Positions 8,050 through 16,130 of a stretch of 34,608 nt of DNA are shown piece by piece; within the stretch, counting starts at the first letter, position 1; each line of letters starts with the position of its first letter. The notes beneath the pieces were generated by a model. It did not search any database, was not told where the DNA came from, and saw nothing but the letters and a program-made list of their open reading frames with translations. A program made the position numbers and the translations under genes. Source of the DNA: Collinsella sp. (lineage in GTDB: Bacteria; Actinomycetota; Coriobacteriia; Coriobacteriales; Coriobacteriaceae); NCBI GenBank assembly GCA_019414645.1, contig DXLP01000023.1:1-34608 (forward strand), read 5' to 3'.

Positions 8050-8079
8050 GGGGACGTGGTTTCCACGTCCCCTTTTTTT
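8050..8079 (+). terminator. Rho-independent terminator after khpB
   Basis: A 10-bp perfect stem (GGGGACGTGG at 8050-8059, CCACGTCCCC at 8063-8072) with a TTT loop is followed by seven T. It ends the rpmH-khpB operon. Confidence 0.93.
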
Positions 8080-8125
8080 GTCAAAAGTTCTCGATACGCT
8101 GATTTTTGTCAGAAAGGAGCTTTCG

Positions 8126-8863
8126 TTGTTAGTACTTACTGATCAGCAAGCTGACGAGATGTTGAGTCGTCTAGCTTTCTATTGCAAAGAGTATTCCTTG
8201 AGCGTAACTGATGTTGAGCTGAGGAAATGTATTCAGCATTTGGATTTGGTTCTAGAAACAAATAAGACAACCAATCTCACCCGTATTCTTAACGTAGAAG
8301 ATGCTGCAGTACTTCATATCCTCGACTCACTTGTTTTGCTCCCCTATATCAACAAGGCTCCTGAGGGAGCTTTGCTCGATATGGGAACAGGTGCGGGCTT
8401 CCCTGGTATTCCATTAACCATAACCACGCATCGTAAAGCTACTTATATTGACTCTGTTGGCAAGAAGGTTGATGCGGTAAATTCCTTTGTCCATGCTCTT
8501 GGATTGAAACATGCCCATGCGGTTCATGATCGTCTTGAAGAATATGCTCGGAGCCATAAGAAGCAGTTCTCTGTTGTAACCGCCCGCGCACTGGCCCCTC
8601 TACCGATTCTTGTTGAATATGCGGCTCCGTATCTGAAGGATGGAGGTCTATTTGTTATAACCAAGGGCAATCCTTCGGATGAGGAGCTTGCTTCCGGCAT
8701 GTCAGCAGCTAAGATTTGCGGCTTCACTTTGCTTCTGAATGACGCAATTGATTTGCCTGAAGGCTTGGGTCACAGGGAGTTCATTGTTCTTAAGAAGAGT
8801 CATCCAGCATCTGTCTCATTGCCTCGTGCAAATGGCGTGGCAAAGAAGAATCCGCTTGCCTAG
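8126..8863 (+). CDS. rsmG: 16S rRNA (guanine-N7)-methyltransferase RsmG
   Basis: RsmG (GidB) methylates a guanine in the 530 loop of 16S rRNA using SAM. The product has the SAM-binding motif LLDMGTGAGFPGIPL, the NLTRI and HILDSL motifs upstream of it, and VTARALAPLPILVEYAAPYL further on. The frame opens at a TTG at 8078, but that codon lies in the T-tract of the preceding terminator. TTG 8126 has AAGGAG six bases upstream and gives a 245-residue protein of normal length, so it is chosen. Base composition is clearly more AT-rich than the genes on either side. The stop is immediately followed by the first parS. Confidence 0.93.
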   Translation: MLVLTDQQADEMLSRLAFYCKEYSLSVTDVELRKCIQHLDLVLETNKTTNLTRILNVEDAAVLHILDSLVLLPYINKAPEGALLDMGTGAGFPGIPLTITTHRKATYIDSVGKKVDAVNSFVHALGLKHAHAVHDRLEEYARSHKKQFSVVTARALAPLPILVEYAAPYLKDGGLFVITKGNPSDEELASGMSAAKICGFTLLLNDAIDLPEGLGHREFIVLKKSHPASVSLPRANGVAKKNPLA

Positions 8864-8864
8864 A

Positions 8865-8880
8865 TGTTTCACGTGAAACA
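8865..8880. other. parS site 1
   Basis: Perfect 16-bp palindrome TGTTTCACGTGAAACA, the canonical ParB-binding site, two bases after the rsmG stop codon. Confidence 0.97.
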
Positions 8881-8903
8881 TAATGGATACTAACAACTTG
8901 CAG

Positions 8904-8919
8904 TGTTTCACGTGAAACA
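8904..8919. other. parS site 2
   Basis: Second perfect TGTTTCACGTGAAACA, in the rsmG-parA spacer, 39 bp from site 1 (start to start). Confidence 0.97.
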
Positions 8920-8942
8920 TGGCGGTTGATATCGATTCGGAA

Positions 8943-8958
8943 TGTTTCACGTGAAACA
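8943..8958. other. parS site 3
   Basis: Third perfect TGTTTCACGTGAAACA, again 39 bp from the previous site and 39 bp before the parA start codon. The regular 39-bp spacing puts the sites close to helically spaced. Binding here could also autoregulate parAB (inference). Confidence 0.97.
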
Positions 8959-8997
8959 TCCTCCGTTTGACAGCTTTAATACACACCAGGAGGGACC

Positions 8998-9798
8998 GTG
9001 GGATTTCGCGACGTTAAGCGTTCTAAGAGCGCAAAAGACACGCGTATCATTGCAATCATCAATCAAAAAGGCGGCGTCGGTAAGTCAACGACGGCCGTAA
9101 ACCTTGCAGCAGCACTGGGTGAGCAGGGTCGTAAGACACTGATTGTCGATTTTGATCCGCAGGGAAACAGCACCAGTGGATTCGGAATTGAAAAAGAAGA
9201 CCTTGATCACTGCATCTATGATGCATTGTTGAATGATGTGCCGGCAGAATCGCTTGTTCTTGATACAAATTGTAAAAAGGTATTCGTTATTCCGGCTACA
9301 ATTCAACTTGCAGGCGCGGAAATTGAGCTCGTAAGCGCAATTGCTCGTGAAACCCGCCTCAAAGATTTGCTTGAGCCGATTCAGGACGAGTTTGACTTTA
9401 TTTTCATTGACTGTCCTCCTTCGCTCGGCCTGCTTACTATCAACGCTTTGACCGCAGCAGACAGCGTTTTGATTCCGATCCAGTGCGAATATTACGCACT
9501 CGAGGGCGTTACGAAGCTGCTTGAGTCAATGAAGATGGTCAAATCACGGCTGAACAAGGGCTTAGACACCTATGGTGTGCTTATGACCATGTATGACTCG
9601 CGTACTTCACTATCGAATCAGGTTGTTGAGGAGGTTCAATCGTACTTTGGTGATAAGGCGTTTAAGACGCTAATCCCCCGTACGGTTAAAATCTCCGAAG
9701 CTCCGTCTTTTGGAGAACCGGTAATTACCTATGCACCTCAAAATAAGGGTGCAAAAGCATATATGAACCTTGCAAAAGAGGTGATCAAGCGTGCCTAG
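8998..9798 (+). CDS. parA: Chromosome-partitioning ATPase ParA (Soj-like)
   Basis: ParA is a deviant Walker-A ATPase that forms DNA-bound dimers and moves or positions ParB-parS complexes. The 266-residue product carries QKGGVGKST (about 23-31), the dimer motif VDFDPQGNST and the Walker B-like FIDCPPSLG. The GTG start at 8998 is supported by AGGAGGG just upstream. parB begins before the stop, with an 8-bp overlap. Three parS sites lie directly upstream. The short N-terminal extension before the Walker motif makes it a chromosomal Soj-type protein rather than a plasmid type with an HTH. Confidence 0.97.
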   Translation: MGFRDVKRSKSAKDTRIIAIINQKGGVGKSTTAVNLAAALGEQGRKTLIVDFDPQGNSTSGFGIEKEDLDHCIYDALLNDVPAESLVLDTNCKKVFVIPATIQLAGAEIELVSAIARETRLKDLLEPIQDEFDFIFIDCPPSLGLLTINALTAADSVLIPIQCEYYALEGVTKLLESMKMVKSRLNKGLDTYGVLMTMYDSRTSLSNQVVEEVQSYFGDKAFKTLIPRTVKISEAPSFGEPVITYAPQNKGAKAYMNLAKEVIKRA

Positions 9799-10696
9799 TG
9801 TAAAGAAACGTGGCGGATTGGGACGTGGACTCAATGCTTTGGTCTCAGAGGCCGAGTATGAGACCGGCGGTTCGGCTGCATCGGCTTCAAATGCCGCATC
9901 TGAAACAAAACTACCTATTGAGGATATCGTTCCCAACCCTAATCAGCCGCGAATTCACTTTAACGAAACTGAACTTCGCGAGTTGAGCGAGTCAATCCAA
10001 GAACATGGCGTTTTGCAGCCGCTTTTGGTTCGCAAACATGGAAACGGCTATGAGATCATCGCTGGTGAGCGTCGTTACCAGGCGTCAAAGCTTGCTGGCC
10101 TTGAAGAATTGCCAGTCATCATTAAAGAGGTAAATGATGAAGAGATGCTGGCTCTTGCTCTTATCGAAAACCTTCAGCGTTCTGATCTGAATCCCGTCGA
10201 AGAGGCTAAGGGCTATCGCCAACTCATTGATGCCAGCGGGATGACCCAGGAGGCATTGTCCAAGGCAGTAAGCAAGTCACGCTCTGCAATTACAAACTCG
10301 CTGCGTCTTCTCGATCTCCCCGAAGTAGTTCAGCAGATGATTTTTGAGGGTAAACTTACTGCTGGTCATGCACGTGCGATTCTTGCAGTTCCCTATGAGG
10401 ACGCGCGTATTCGACTTGCAGAGAAAGTTGTTACAGAGGGCCTTTCCGTAAGAGCGACAGAAAATCTTGCTCCGTTGTTTTCTGCCGGAGAGACACCTAA
10501 GACGCCGAGGCCTGCAACGCCTCAGTCTTTTAAAAAGGCTGCCCGCGTGCTTCGTCAGGTTTTTAATACCAACGTGCGTGTGAAGAGCTCGCGTGGAAAG
10601 AATAAGATTGAGATTGAGTTTAAAGACGAGGAAGAGCTCTCTCGTATTCTTGGCGAAATGATTCAGTTTGATCAAGGAGGCCAAGATGAGGAATAA
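9791..10696 (+). CDS. parB: ParB/Spo0J chromosome-partitioning CTPase
   Basis: ParB binds parS, loads as a CTP-dependent clamp and spreads along DNA. The 301-residue product starts with the ParA-stimulating basic segment KKRGGLGRGLNALV. It continues with the ParB N-domain (IVPNPNQPR, then the CTP-binding GERRYQASKLAGL) and an HTH (MTQEALSKAVSKSRSAITNSLRLL). The C-terminal dimerisation domain ends in KIEIEFKDEEELSRILGEM. The GTG start overlaps the parA stop. Its 3' end overlaps the next small ORF by 11 bp. Confidence 0.97.
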   Translation: MPSVKKRGGLGRGLNALVSEAEYETGGSAASASNAASETKLPIEDIVPNPNQPRIHFNETELRELSESIQEHGVLQPLLVRKHGNGYEIIAGERRYQASKLAGLEELPVIIKEVNDEEMLALALIENLQRSDLNPVEEAKGYRQLIDASGMTQEALSKAVSKSRSAITNSLRLLDLPEVVQQMIFEGKLTAGHARAILAVPYEDARIRLAEKVVTEGLSVRATENLAPLFSAGETPKTPRPATPQSFKKAARVLRQVFNTNVRVKSSRGKNKIEIEFKDEEELSRILGEMIQFDQGGQDEE

Positions 10697-10940
10697 GATT
10701 TTAACAGCGATTGCATTGGTGACGACTGTCGCGGCTGGTGCCTTTGCTGGCTATAGGATCGCTACAGACGATGAACTTCGAGGTCGTTTGCTTCGTAGCG
10801 CGCAAGATATCGTCGATACTTCCAAAAAGAAAATGGATGTTATGACAGAAGATGTTGCCATGCGTACTGCTCAGGTAACGAAGAATCCCAAGATTAATCA
10901 AGGTTGGGTCAGCAACCAATGGGAAAATGTAGGCTATTAG
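10686..10940 (+). CDS. Small single-pass membrane protein coupled to parB
   Basis: No family is recognised with certainty. The 84-residue product has one N-terminal membrane segment (ILTAIALVTTVAAGAFAGY, about residues 5-23). A charged, probably helical part follows (DDELRGRLLRSAQDIVDTSKKK), which loosely recalls YtxH-like proteins. A longer frame exists, but ATG 10686 has AAGGAGG five bases upstream. The start overlaps the end of parB by 11 bp, so translation is likely coupled and the product may act at the membrane together with segregation (inference). The stop codon lies inside the second TTAGGTACCTAA palindrome. Confidence 0.75.
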   Translation: MRNKILTAIALVTTVAAGAFAGYRIATDDELRGRLLRSAQDIVDTSKKKMDVMTEDVAMRTAQVTKNPKINQGWVSNQWENVGY

Positions 10941-10948
10941 GTACCTAA
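10937..10948. repeat. 12-bp palindrome TTAGGTACCTAA, copy 2
   Basis: Exact copy of 7433-7444, overlapping the stop codon of the small membrane protein gene. The two copies bracket khpB-rsmG-parAB and the small gene. Confidence 0.6.
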
Positions 10949-10969
10949 CAATTACTCAGCATATTTTGA

Positions 10970-11010
10970 GGGGTCCTTGTCTGATTCATGAGACAAGGAC
11001 CCCTTATTTT
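10970..11010 (+). terminator. Terminator after the parAB operon
   Basis: A 13-bp perfect stem (GGGGTCCTTGTCT at 10970-10982 and its complement at 10991-11003) with an 8-base loop is followed by TTATTTT. Confidence 0.88.
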
Positions 11011-11065
11011 GGCCGTAAAAATGGGACAGGTAGCAGCTGATTCAAAATTAAGGTCAATAAATGAA

Positions 11066-11100
11066 ACGACCCCGGTTGCATATTCTGTAACCGGGGTCGT
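11066..11100 (-). terminator. Terminator after rlmN
   Basis: A 12-bp perfect stem (ACGACCCCGGTT at 11066-11077, complement at 11089-11100). On the minus strand it is followed by TTTCATTTATT, a T-rich run, so it best serves rlmN. Confidence 0.8.
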
Positions 11101-11104
11101 TCGA

Positions 11105-11120
11105 TGTTTCACATGAAACG
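11105..11120. other. Degenerate parS-like site
   Basis: TGTTTCACATGAAACG differs from perfect parS at two positions (9 and 16). It lies between the rlmN terminator and the rlmN stop. It may be a weak fourth site of the cluster. Confidence 0.5.
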
Positions 11121-11138
11121 TTTTGGGATGCGACTCCC

Positions 11139-12191
11139 CTATGCGTTCTTCTGAACTTTGAAGCGCTGCTTCAGCTGTCCGCAAGCGGCGTCAATATCGC
11201 TACCACGGGAGTTACGAATCGTGGTCTCGATGCCACGGGACTCAAGACGACGCTGAAGATCCTCAACCTTATGAATCGGCGACGGCTTGAGCGGGCTACC
11301 CTCGATGTCGTTAAGCTGAATGAGGTTAACGTGGCACAGCGTTCCCTCGCAGAAGTCGCAGAGCGCCTGCATTTCGGGATTCGTATCGTTGACGCCTTCG
11401 ATCATGGCATACTCATAGGTCGGGCGGCGGCCGGTCTTCTCGGTGTAGAGCTGAAGCGCTTCGTGAAGGCGAAGCAGCGTGTACTTCTTAACACCGGGCA
11501 TGAGCTTATTGCGCGTCGACTGGATGGCGGAATGCAGGGAAACGGCAAGCGTGAACTGCTCGGGGATGTCGGCAAATTTGCGAATACCGGGAATAACGCC
11601 GCTGGTAGAGACGGTGAGGTGACGAGCGCCGATACCGATGCCATCGGGGTCGTTGAGGATTCGCAGCGCCTTGAGAACCTCGTCGTAGTTGGCAAACGGC
11701 TCGCCCTGGCCCATGAAGACAACGCTCGTGGCGCGCTCGCCAAAGTCGTTGGATACATGAAGTACCTGGTCGACGATCTCTTGAGCGGTCAGAGAGCGCT
11801 TGAGGCCGTTGAGACCGGTAGCGCAAAAGGCACAGCCCATGCCACAGCCTGCCTGGGTGGAAACGCAGACGGAAAGCTTGTTACGACGGGGCATGCCGAC
11901 GGTCTCGACGGAAACGCCGTCGTGGTACTCGAGCAGATACTTGCGAGAGCCATCTTTGGAAACCTGCTTGGTGAGTTCAGTCGGCGTGTCAAAGGCGAAA
12001 GCCTCTTTAAGCTGCTCGCGGAAAGCCTTGGGAAGGTTGGTCATATCGTCAAACGAACAAACGTTCTTCTCAAAGACCCATTCGATGAGCTGCTTCGCGC
12101 GGAAGGCGGGCTGGCCAAGCTCGGCCACGAGCTCGCGAATATCGTTTTGGCTCAAGTCGCGAATGTCCTGAGATTTAGTCCTGGGATTCAT
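11139..12191 (-). CDS. rlmN: 23S rRNA/tRNA adenine-C2 methyltransferase RlmN
   Basis: RlmN is a radical-SAM enzyme that methylates C2 of A2503 in 23S rRNA and A37 of some tRNAs. The 350-residue product has the N-terminal helical domain with AFRAKQLIEWVF and the iron-sulphur motif CGMGCAFC. The catalytic VVFMGQGEPFANYDEV and SLHSAI segments follow, and the C-terminal RNSRGSDIDAACGQL holds the methyl-carrying cysteine. The start is ATG 12191 with AAAGG upstream. It is divergently arranged with ddl, the starts being 85 bp apart. Confidence 0.97.
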   Translation of the reverse strand: MNPRTKSQDIRDLSQNDIRELVAELGQPAFRAKQLIEWVFEKNVCSFDDMTNLPKAFREQLKEAFAFDTPTELTKQVSKDGSRKYLLEYHDGVSVETVGMPRRNKLSVCVSTQAGCGMGCAFCATGLNGLKRSLTAQEIVDQVLHVSNDFGERATSVVFMGQGEPFANYDEVLKALRILNDPDGIGIGARHLTVSTSGVIPGIRKFADIPEQFTLAVSLHSAIQSTRNKLMPGVKKYTLLRLHEALQLYTEKTGRRPTYEYAMIEGVNDTNPEMQALCDFCEGTLCHVNLIQLNDIEGSPLKPSPIHKVEDLQRRLESRGIETTIRNSRGSDIDAACGQLKQRFKVQKNA

Positions 12192-12206
12192 GGAAGCCTT
12201 TCGATT

Positions 12207-12236
12207 TTGGGGAAACGTAGGGGGTATCGCTACAAT
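12207..12236 (+). promoter_or_regulatory. Probable promoter for ddl-dinG
   Basis: TTGGGG (12207-12212) and TACAAT (12231-12236) are 18 bp apart, about 40 bp upstream of the ddl start. The -10 is good and the -35 moderate. Confidence 0.5.
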
Positions 12237-12276
12237 ATGGTATCAGCTGCAGAAATTATAGAGGAGGAGTCTGCCC

Positions 12277-13242
12277 ATGCCGGGTAAAAGCCTAGAGAAC
12301 ATGCACGTAGCGGTCTTGGCGGGCGGTCATTCCGCTGAGCGCGAGATCTCGCTCAATTCGGGAAAGAACGTCGTGGTTGCCTTGAAGGAGGCCGGCTACA
12401 CTTCGGTGGAGCTGCTCGACACGGCTGCCGATGATTTTATGGTAACCATGGCGACCGGCGGCTTTGACGTGGCGTTTATCGCCATGCACGGTGCCGGCGG
12501 CGAGGATGGCGCCATGCAGGGCGCCATGGAGACCCTGGGTATCCCCTACACGGCCTCGGGCGTGCTTGCCAGCGCCTGCGGTGCCGACAAGGAGGTCTCT
12601 AAGCTCCTGTACGCCAAGGCGGGCATTCCCATTGCCCCCGGCCTCGCGCTCGAGGTGGGCGATGAAGTCGATATCGATCATATCGTCGAGGTTTGTGGCG
12701 AGCGCTGCTTTGTGAAGCCGGCCGTCAACGGTTCCAGCTATGGCATTTCCCTGGTCCATGAGCCCTCCGAGCTGCCCGCGGCAATCGCCAAGGCGTTTGC
12801 GTACGGCGACAAAGTGCTGGTCGAGAAGTGCATCGAGGGTACCGAGATCACCGTCGGTGTGTACGGCGAGGACGACGTGCGCGCTCTGCCGATTGTCGAG
12901 ATTCGCAAACCCGAGGACTGCGAGTTCTACGATCTGGACGTGAAATATGTCGACCCTACGGACATCCATCGCATTCCGGCGCAGATTTCACCCGAGAATT
13001 ACGCTCGCGCTCAGGAGCTTGCCTGTGCTGCTCACAAGGCCCTCGGTTGCCTGGGTATCTCGCGCAGCGACTTTATCGTGAGTGAGGACGGCCCCGTTAT
13101 CCTCGAGACCAATACCATTCCCGGCATGACCGATACGTCGCTGTATCCGGACGAGATCCGCCACACCGACGACATGACGTTCCCGCAGGTCTGTGACAGC
13201 CTGATTCGTATGGGCCTTCGTCGAGCGGGCATTGCATGCTAA
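12277..13242 (+). CDS. ddl: D-alanine--D-alanine ligase
   Basis: Ddl is the ATP-grasp enzyme that joins two D-Ala residues for peptidoglycan. The 321-residue product shows VAVLAGGHSAEREISL at the N-terminus and the ATP-binding stretches CFVKPAVNGSSYGI and VLVEKCIEGTEITVGV. The omega-loop segment EFYDLDVKYV keeps the Tyr expected for a D-Ala-D-Ala (not D-Ala-D-Lac) enzyme. The metal-binding end is VILETNTIPGMT. ATG 12277 follows GAGGAGGAG. The last 7 bp overlap the start of the DinG-type helicase, so the two are co-translated although functionally unrelated. Confidence 0.95.
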   Translation: MPGKSLENMHVAVLAGGHSAEREISLNSGKNVVVALKEAGYTSVELLDTAADDFMVTMATGGFDVAFIAMHGAGGEDGAMQGAMETLGIPYTASGVLASACGADKEVSKLLYAKAGIPIAPGLALEVGDEVDIDHIVEVCGERCFVKPAVNGSSYGISLVHEPSELPAAIAKAFAYGDKVLVEKCIEGTEITVGVYGEDDVRALPIVEIRKPEDCEFYDLDVKYVDPTDIHRIPAQISPENYARAQELACAAHKALGCLGISRSDFIVSEDGPVILETNTIPGMTDTSLYPDEIRHTDDMTFPQVCDSLIRMGLRRAGIAC

Positions 13243-16130
13243 TCGAGGACGCGGTTTCGTCAGGAACGCCGCAGTTTGTCATCGACTCCTATGCCACGCT
13301 TGCCGAACGCGCCAAAACGCAGTCCTTCGGCCTTATCGAGGAAGATGTGATTGTCCTCGATACCGAGACCACAGGTCTTTCGGTGCAGGACAATGAGCTG
13401 ATCGAGATCTCGGCGGCCCGTCTTTCGGGCCGCGAGGTCGTCGACCGCTTCGATACCTTCGTGCATCCCAAGCAGCTGATTCCCGCCGAGATCACCGAGC
13501 TCACGAGCATTACAAATGCCGATGTGGCAGATGCCCCGTCGGCCGTTGAGGCCGTAGCCGCTCTCGCCGATTTTGTCGGTGGTTGCCCGGTAATCGCACA
13601 TAACGCCACGTTCGACCGCTCGTTTATCGAGTCGGTCAAAGGCGGCGTCAACGTGAGCGATATCTGGATCGATTCGCTGGCGCTGTCGCGCATCGCGCTT
13701 CCGCGCCTGGCATCGCACAAGTTGTCTTTTATGGCCGATCTGTTTGGCTGTGACTCGGTATCACACCGTGCCAATGCCGACGTCGACGCCCTGTGTGGCG
13801 TATGGCGCGTGTTGCTCGTGGCGCTCACCGACTTGCCTCAGGGCCTCATGGCGCGCCTAGCCGACATGCATCCGGATGTGCCTTGGTCCTATCGTCCTAT
13901 CTTCTCATTCTTGGCAGGGCAGAACCCTGGTTCTATCTTCTCTCTCAGCGCCGCTCGTGCTGACGTTCTCAAGGCCGATCGCGCCGACGATCGGGTGGAC
14001 GCCGACGAACTGCCGGTCCTCAAGATGCCGAGTCGTGAGGAGATTGAGGCAGACTATGCGCCAGGTGGCCTGGTCAATCGCATGTATCCCACCTACGAGC
14101 CGCGTGATGAGCAGATCGCGATGGCGCTCGAGGTCCGCGATGCGCTGGTCACGGGCACTCATCGTGTAATTGAGGCGGGCACGGGCGTCGGCAAATCGAT
14201 GGCCTATCTGGTGCCTTTTGCCGAGGCAGCGCGCCGTAACAACATCACGGTTGGTATTGCGACCAAATCGAATAATCTTGCCGACCAGCTCATGTACCAT
14301 GAGCTGCCAAAACTTGCCGAGCAACTGGACGGTGGTCTGTCATTTTGCGCTCTCAAGGGGTATGACCACTATCCATGCCTGCGCAAGCTTGAGCGCATGA
14401 GCCGCGGCCAGGTCGAGATTACCACCAAGCGCGATCCGGCGGACACGCTCACGGCGGTCGCGGTCATTATGGCGTACGTCTGCCAATCAGCCGATGGCGA
14501 CCTCGACTCGCTCGGCATTCGGTGGCGCAGCGTCAACCGCCCCGACTTTACGACGGCCTCGCGCGAGTGTGCTCGTCGCCTCTGCCCGTTTTTCCCTGAT
14601 AAATGTTTGGTCCACGGCGCTCGCCGTCGTGCAGCGCATGCCGACGTGGTGGTCACCAACCATTCCCTGCTGTTCCGCAATGTCGCGGCCGAGGGCAGGA
14701 TTTTACCTCCGATTCGTCATTGGGTAATCGACGAGGCCCATTCCATCGAGCGCGAGGCGCGCCGTCAGTGGGCGCGCGTGGTGTCGGCGGACGAATCACG
14801 CGTTCTGTTTGAGCGCCTGGGTGGCTCGAGCACCGGTGCGCTAAGCCAGGTCTCCCGTGATTTGGCAACCTCCGAGGGCTCTACGCTCTATCTGGGCCTT
14901 ACTGCCAAGGCGACGTCGACGGTTGCGCGCGCGAGCATGGCAATCGCCGACGTGTTCGATGGCGTTCGCGAGCTCGGCCGCCGTGCCCGTGGGGGTTATG
15001 ACAATGCCAATCTATGGATTGGCCCCGAGCTGCGCGAATCTGACGACTGGCATGATTTCTTACAGTCGGCCTACGCTGCCATCGACGTATTGGAACAGGC
15101 TGACAAGAGCGTCGACGCGCTGGTGCAAGCCGTCGCCGCCGACAAGCCCGAGGTTGTTGTCGACCTGGGTGATATCTCGCGCCGCCTGCACGAGCTGGCC
15201 GAGAACCTCAAACTCATCATTGATGGCACCGATGAACACTACGTGTATTCGCTGCAGGTCAATCGCAGGCTGCGTGCCGGCGGAGAGTCAATGACCGCAG
15301 AGCGCATCGACATTGGCGAGGCCTTGGCAACCGAGTGGCTGCCCGAGGTTCACACGGCTATCTTTGCCTCGGCGACCATGACGGTGTCCAAAAGCTTCGA
15401 ACACTTTAACCACGCGGTCGGCCTCGATCGCATCGGCGCTTCAACATCCTCATCGCTGCACTTGGACTCGAGCTACGACTTCGATTCGAACATGGCTGTA
15501 GTCGTTGCGGGCGATATCCCCGATCCGCGCGATCGCGAGAGCTATCTTACGGCGCTCGAGCGCGTGCTGGTCGACGCCCATCTTGCCATGGGCGGATCGG
15601 TGCTCACACTGTTCACCAATCGGCGCGACATGGAAGACCTGTACGCCCGCGTTGAGCCCAAGATGGCCCGTGCGGGTCTGGAGCTCAACTGCCAGCAGCG
15701 CAACTCATCTCCTCGTCGCCTGCGCGATCGGTTTATCAACGAGCCGACTTCATCGCTTTTTGCGCTTAAGGCCTTCTGGGAGGGGTTCGACGCCAGCGGC
15801 GAGACGCTGCGCTGCGTCATCATTCCCAAGCTGCCGTTCTCGAGTCCCACGGACCCGCTCTCGTGCGAGCGCAACCTGCGCGAAGACCGCGCTTGGGCGC
15901 GCTATTCGCTGCCCGAGGCGGTGCTCGAGGTCAAGCAGGCGGCCGGCCGCCTTATCCGCTCGTCGACCGATTGCGGCGTGCTGATTCTGGCCGACCCGCG
16001 CCTGGTGACGAAGGGCTACGGAAAGAAGTTCTTAACGTCGCTGCCCACGAGCTCCTACCAGCGCATCGAATCGGCGCAGATCGGGCACTATCTGCAACTG
16101 TGGCGCGCACGCCACGAGCGGCGGCGCTAA
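13236..16130 (+). CDS. dinG: DinG-type helicase with N-terminal DEDDh exonuclease domain
   Basis: The 964-residue protein joins a PolC-epsilon-like 3'-5' exonuclease to an XPD/DinG superfamily-2 helicase, the arrangement of Bacillus DinG. Exonuclease: LDTETTGL (D42, E44), IAHNATFDRSF, and HRANADVDAL with the final His/Asp. Helicase: Walker A EAGTGVGKSMAYL (about 313-325), DEAH at about 499-502, and C-terminal motifs AFWEGFDASGETL and QAAGRLIRSSTDCGVL. Cysteines between Walker A and DEAH (including CLRKL and CPFFPDKC) could hold a 4Fe-4S cluster as in XPD/DinG proteins. Bacillus DinG lacks that cluster, so this is noteworthy if confirmed. The start overlaps ddl; the stop overlaps the convergent WYL gene by 4 bp. 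Confidence 0.92.
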   Translation: MLIEDAVSSGTPQFVIDSYATLAERAKTQSFGLIEEDVIVLDTETTGLSVQDNELIEISAARLSGREVVDRFDTFVHPKQLIPAEITELTSITNADVADAPSAVEAVAALADFVGGCPVIAHNATFDRSFIESVKGGVNVSDIWIDSLALSRIALPRLASHKLSFMADLFGCDSVSHRANADVDALCGVWRVLLVALTDLPQGLMARLADMHPDVPWSYRPIFSFLAGQNPGSIFSLSAARADVLKADRADDRVDADELPVLKMPSREEIEADYAPGGLVNRMYPTYEPRDEQIAMALEVRDALVTGTHRVIEAGTGVGKSMAYLVPFAEAARRNNITVGIATKSNNLADQLMYHELPKLAEQLDGGLSFCALKGYDHYPCLRKLERMSRGQVEITTKRDPADTLTAVAVIMAYVCQSADGDLDSLGIRWRSVNRPDFTTASRECARRLCPFFPDKCLVHGARRRAAHADVVVTNHSLLFRNVAAEGRILPPIRHWVIDEAHSIEREARRQWARVVSADESRVLFERLGGSSTGALSQVSRDLATSEGSTLYLGLTAKATSTVARASMAIADVFDGVRELGRRARGGYDNANLWIGPELRESDDWHDFLQSAYAAIDVLEQADKSVDALVQAVAADKPEVVVDLGDISRRLHELAENLKLIIDGTDEHYVYSLQVNRRLRAGGESMTAERIDIGEALATEWLPEVHTAIFASATMTVSKSFEHFNHAVGLDRIGASTSSSLHLDSSYDFDSNMAVVVAGDIPDPRDRESYLTALERVLVDAHLAMGGSVLTLFTNRRDMEDLYARVEPKMARAGLELNCQQRNSSPRRLRDRFINEPTSSLFALKAFWEGFDASGETLRCVIIPKLPFSSPTDPLSCERNLREDRAWARYSLPEAVLEVKQAAGRLIRSSTDCGVLILADPRLVTKGYGKKFLTSLPTSSYQRIESAQIGHYLQLWRARHERRR

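Noticed and set aside
8078..8125. Longer rsmG start at TTG 8078
   Set aside because: The codon lies in the terminator T-tract; TTG 8126 has a good ribosome-binding site.
10945..11184. Minus-strand 79-residue ORF between parB operon and rlmN
   Set aside because: It crosses two terminator hairpins and the rlmN 3' end and has no protein-like features.
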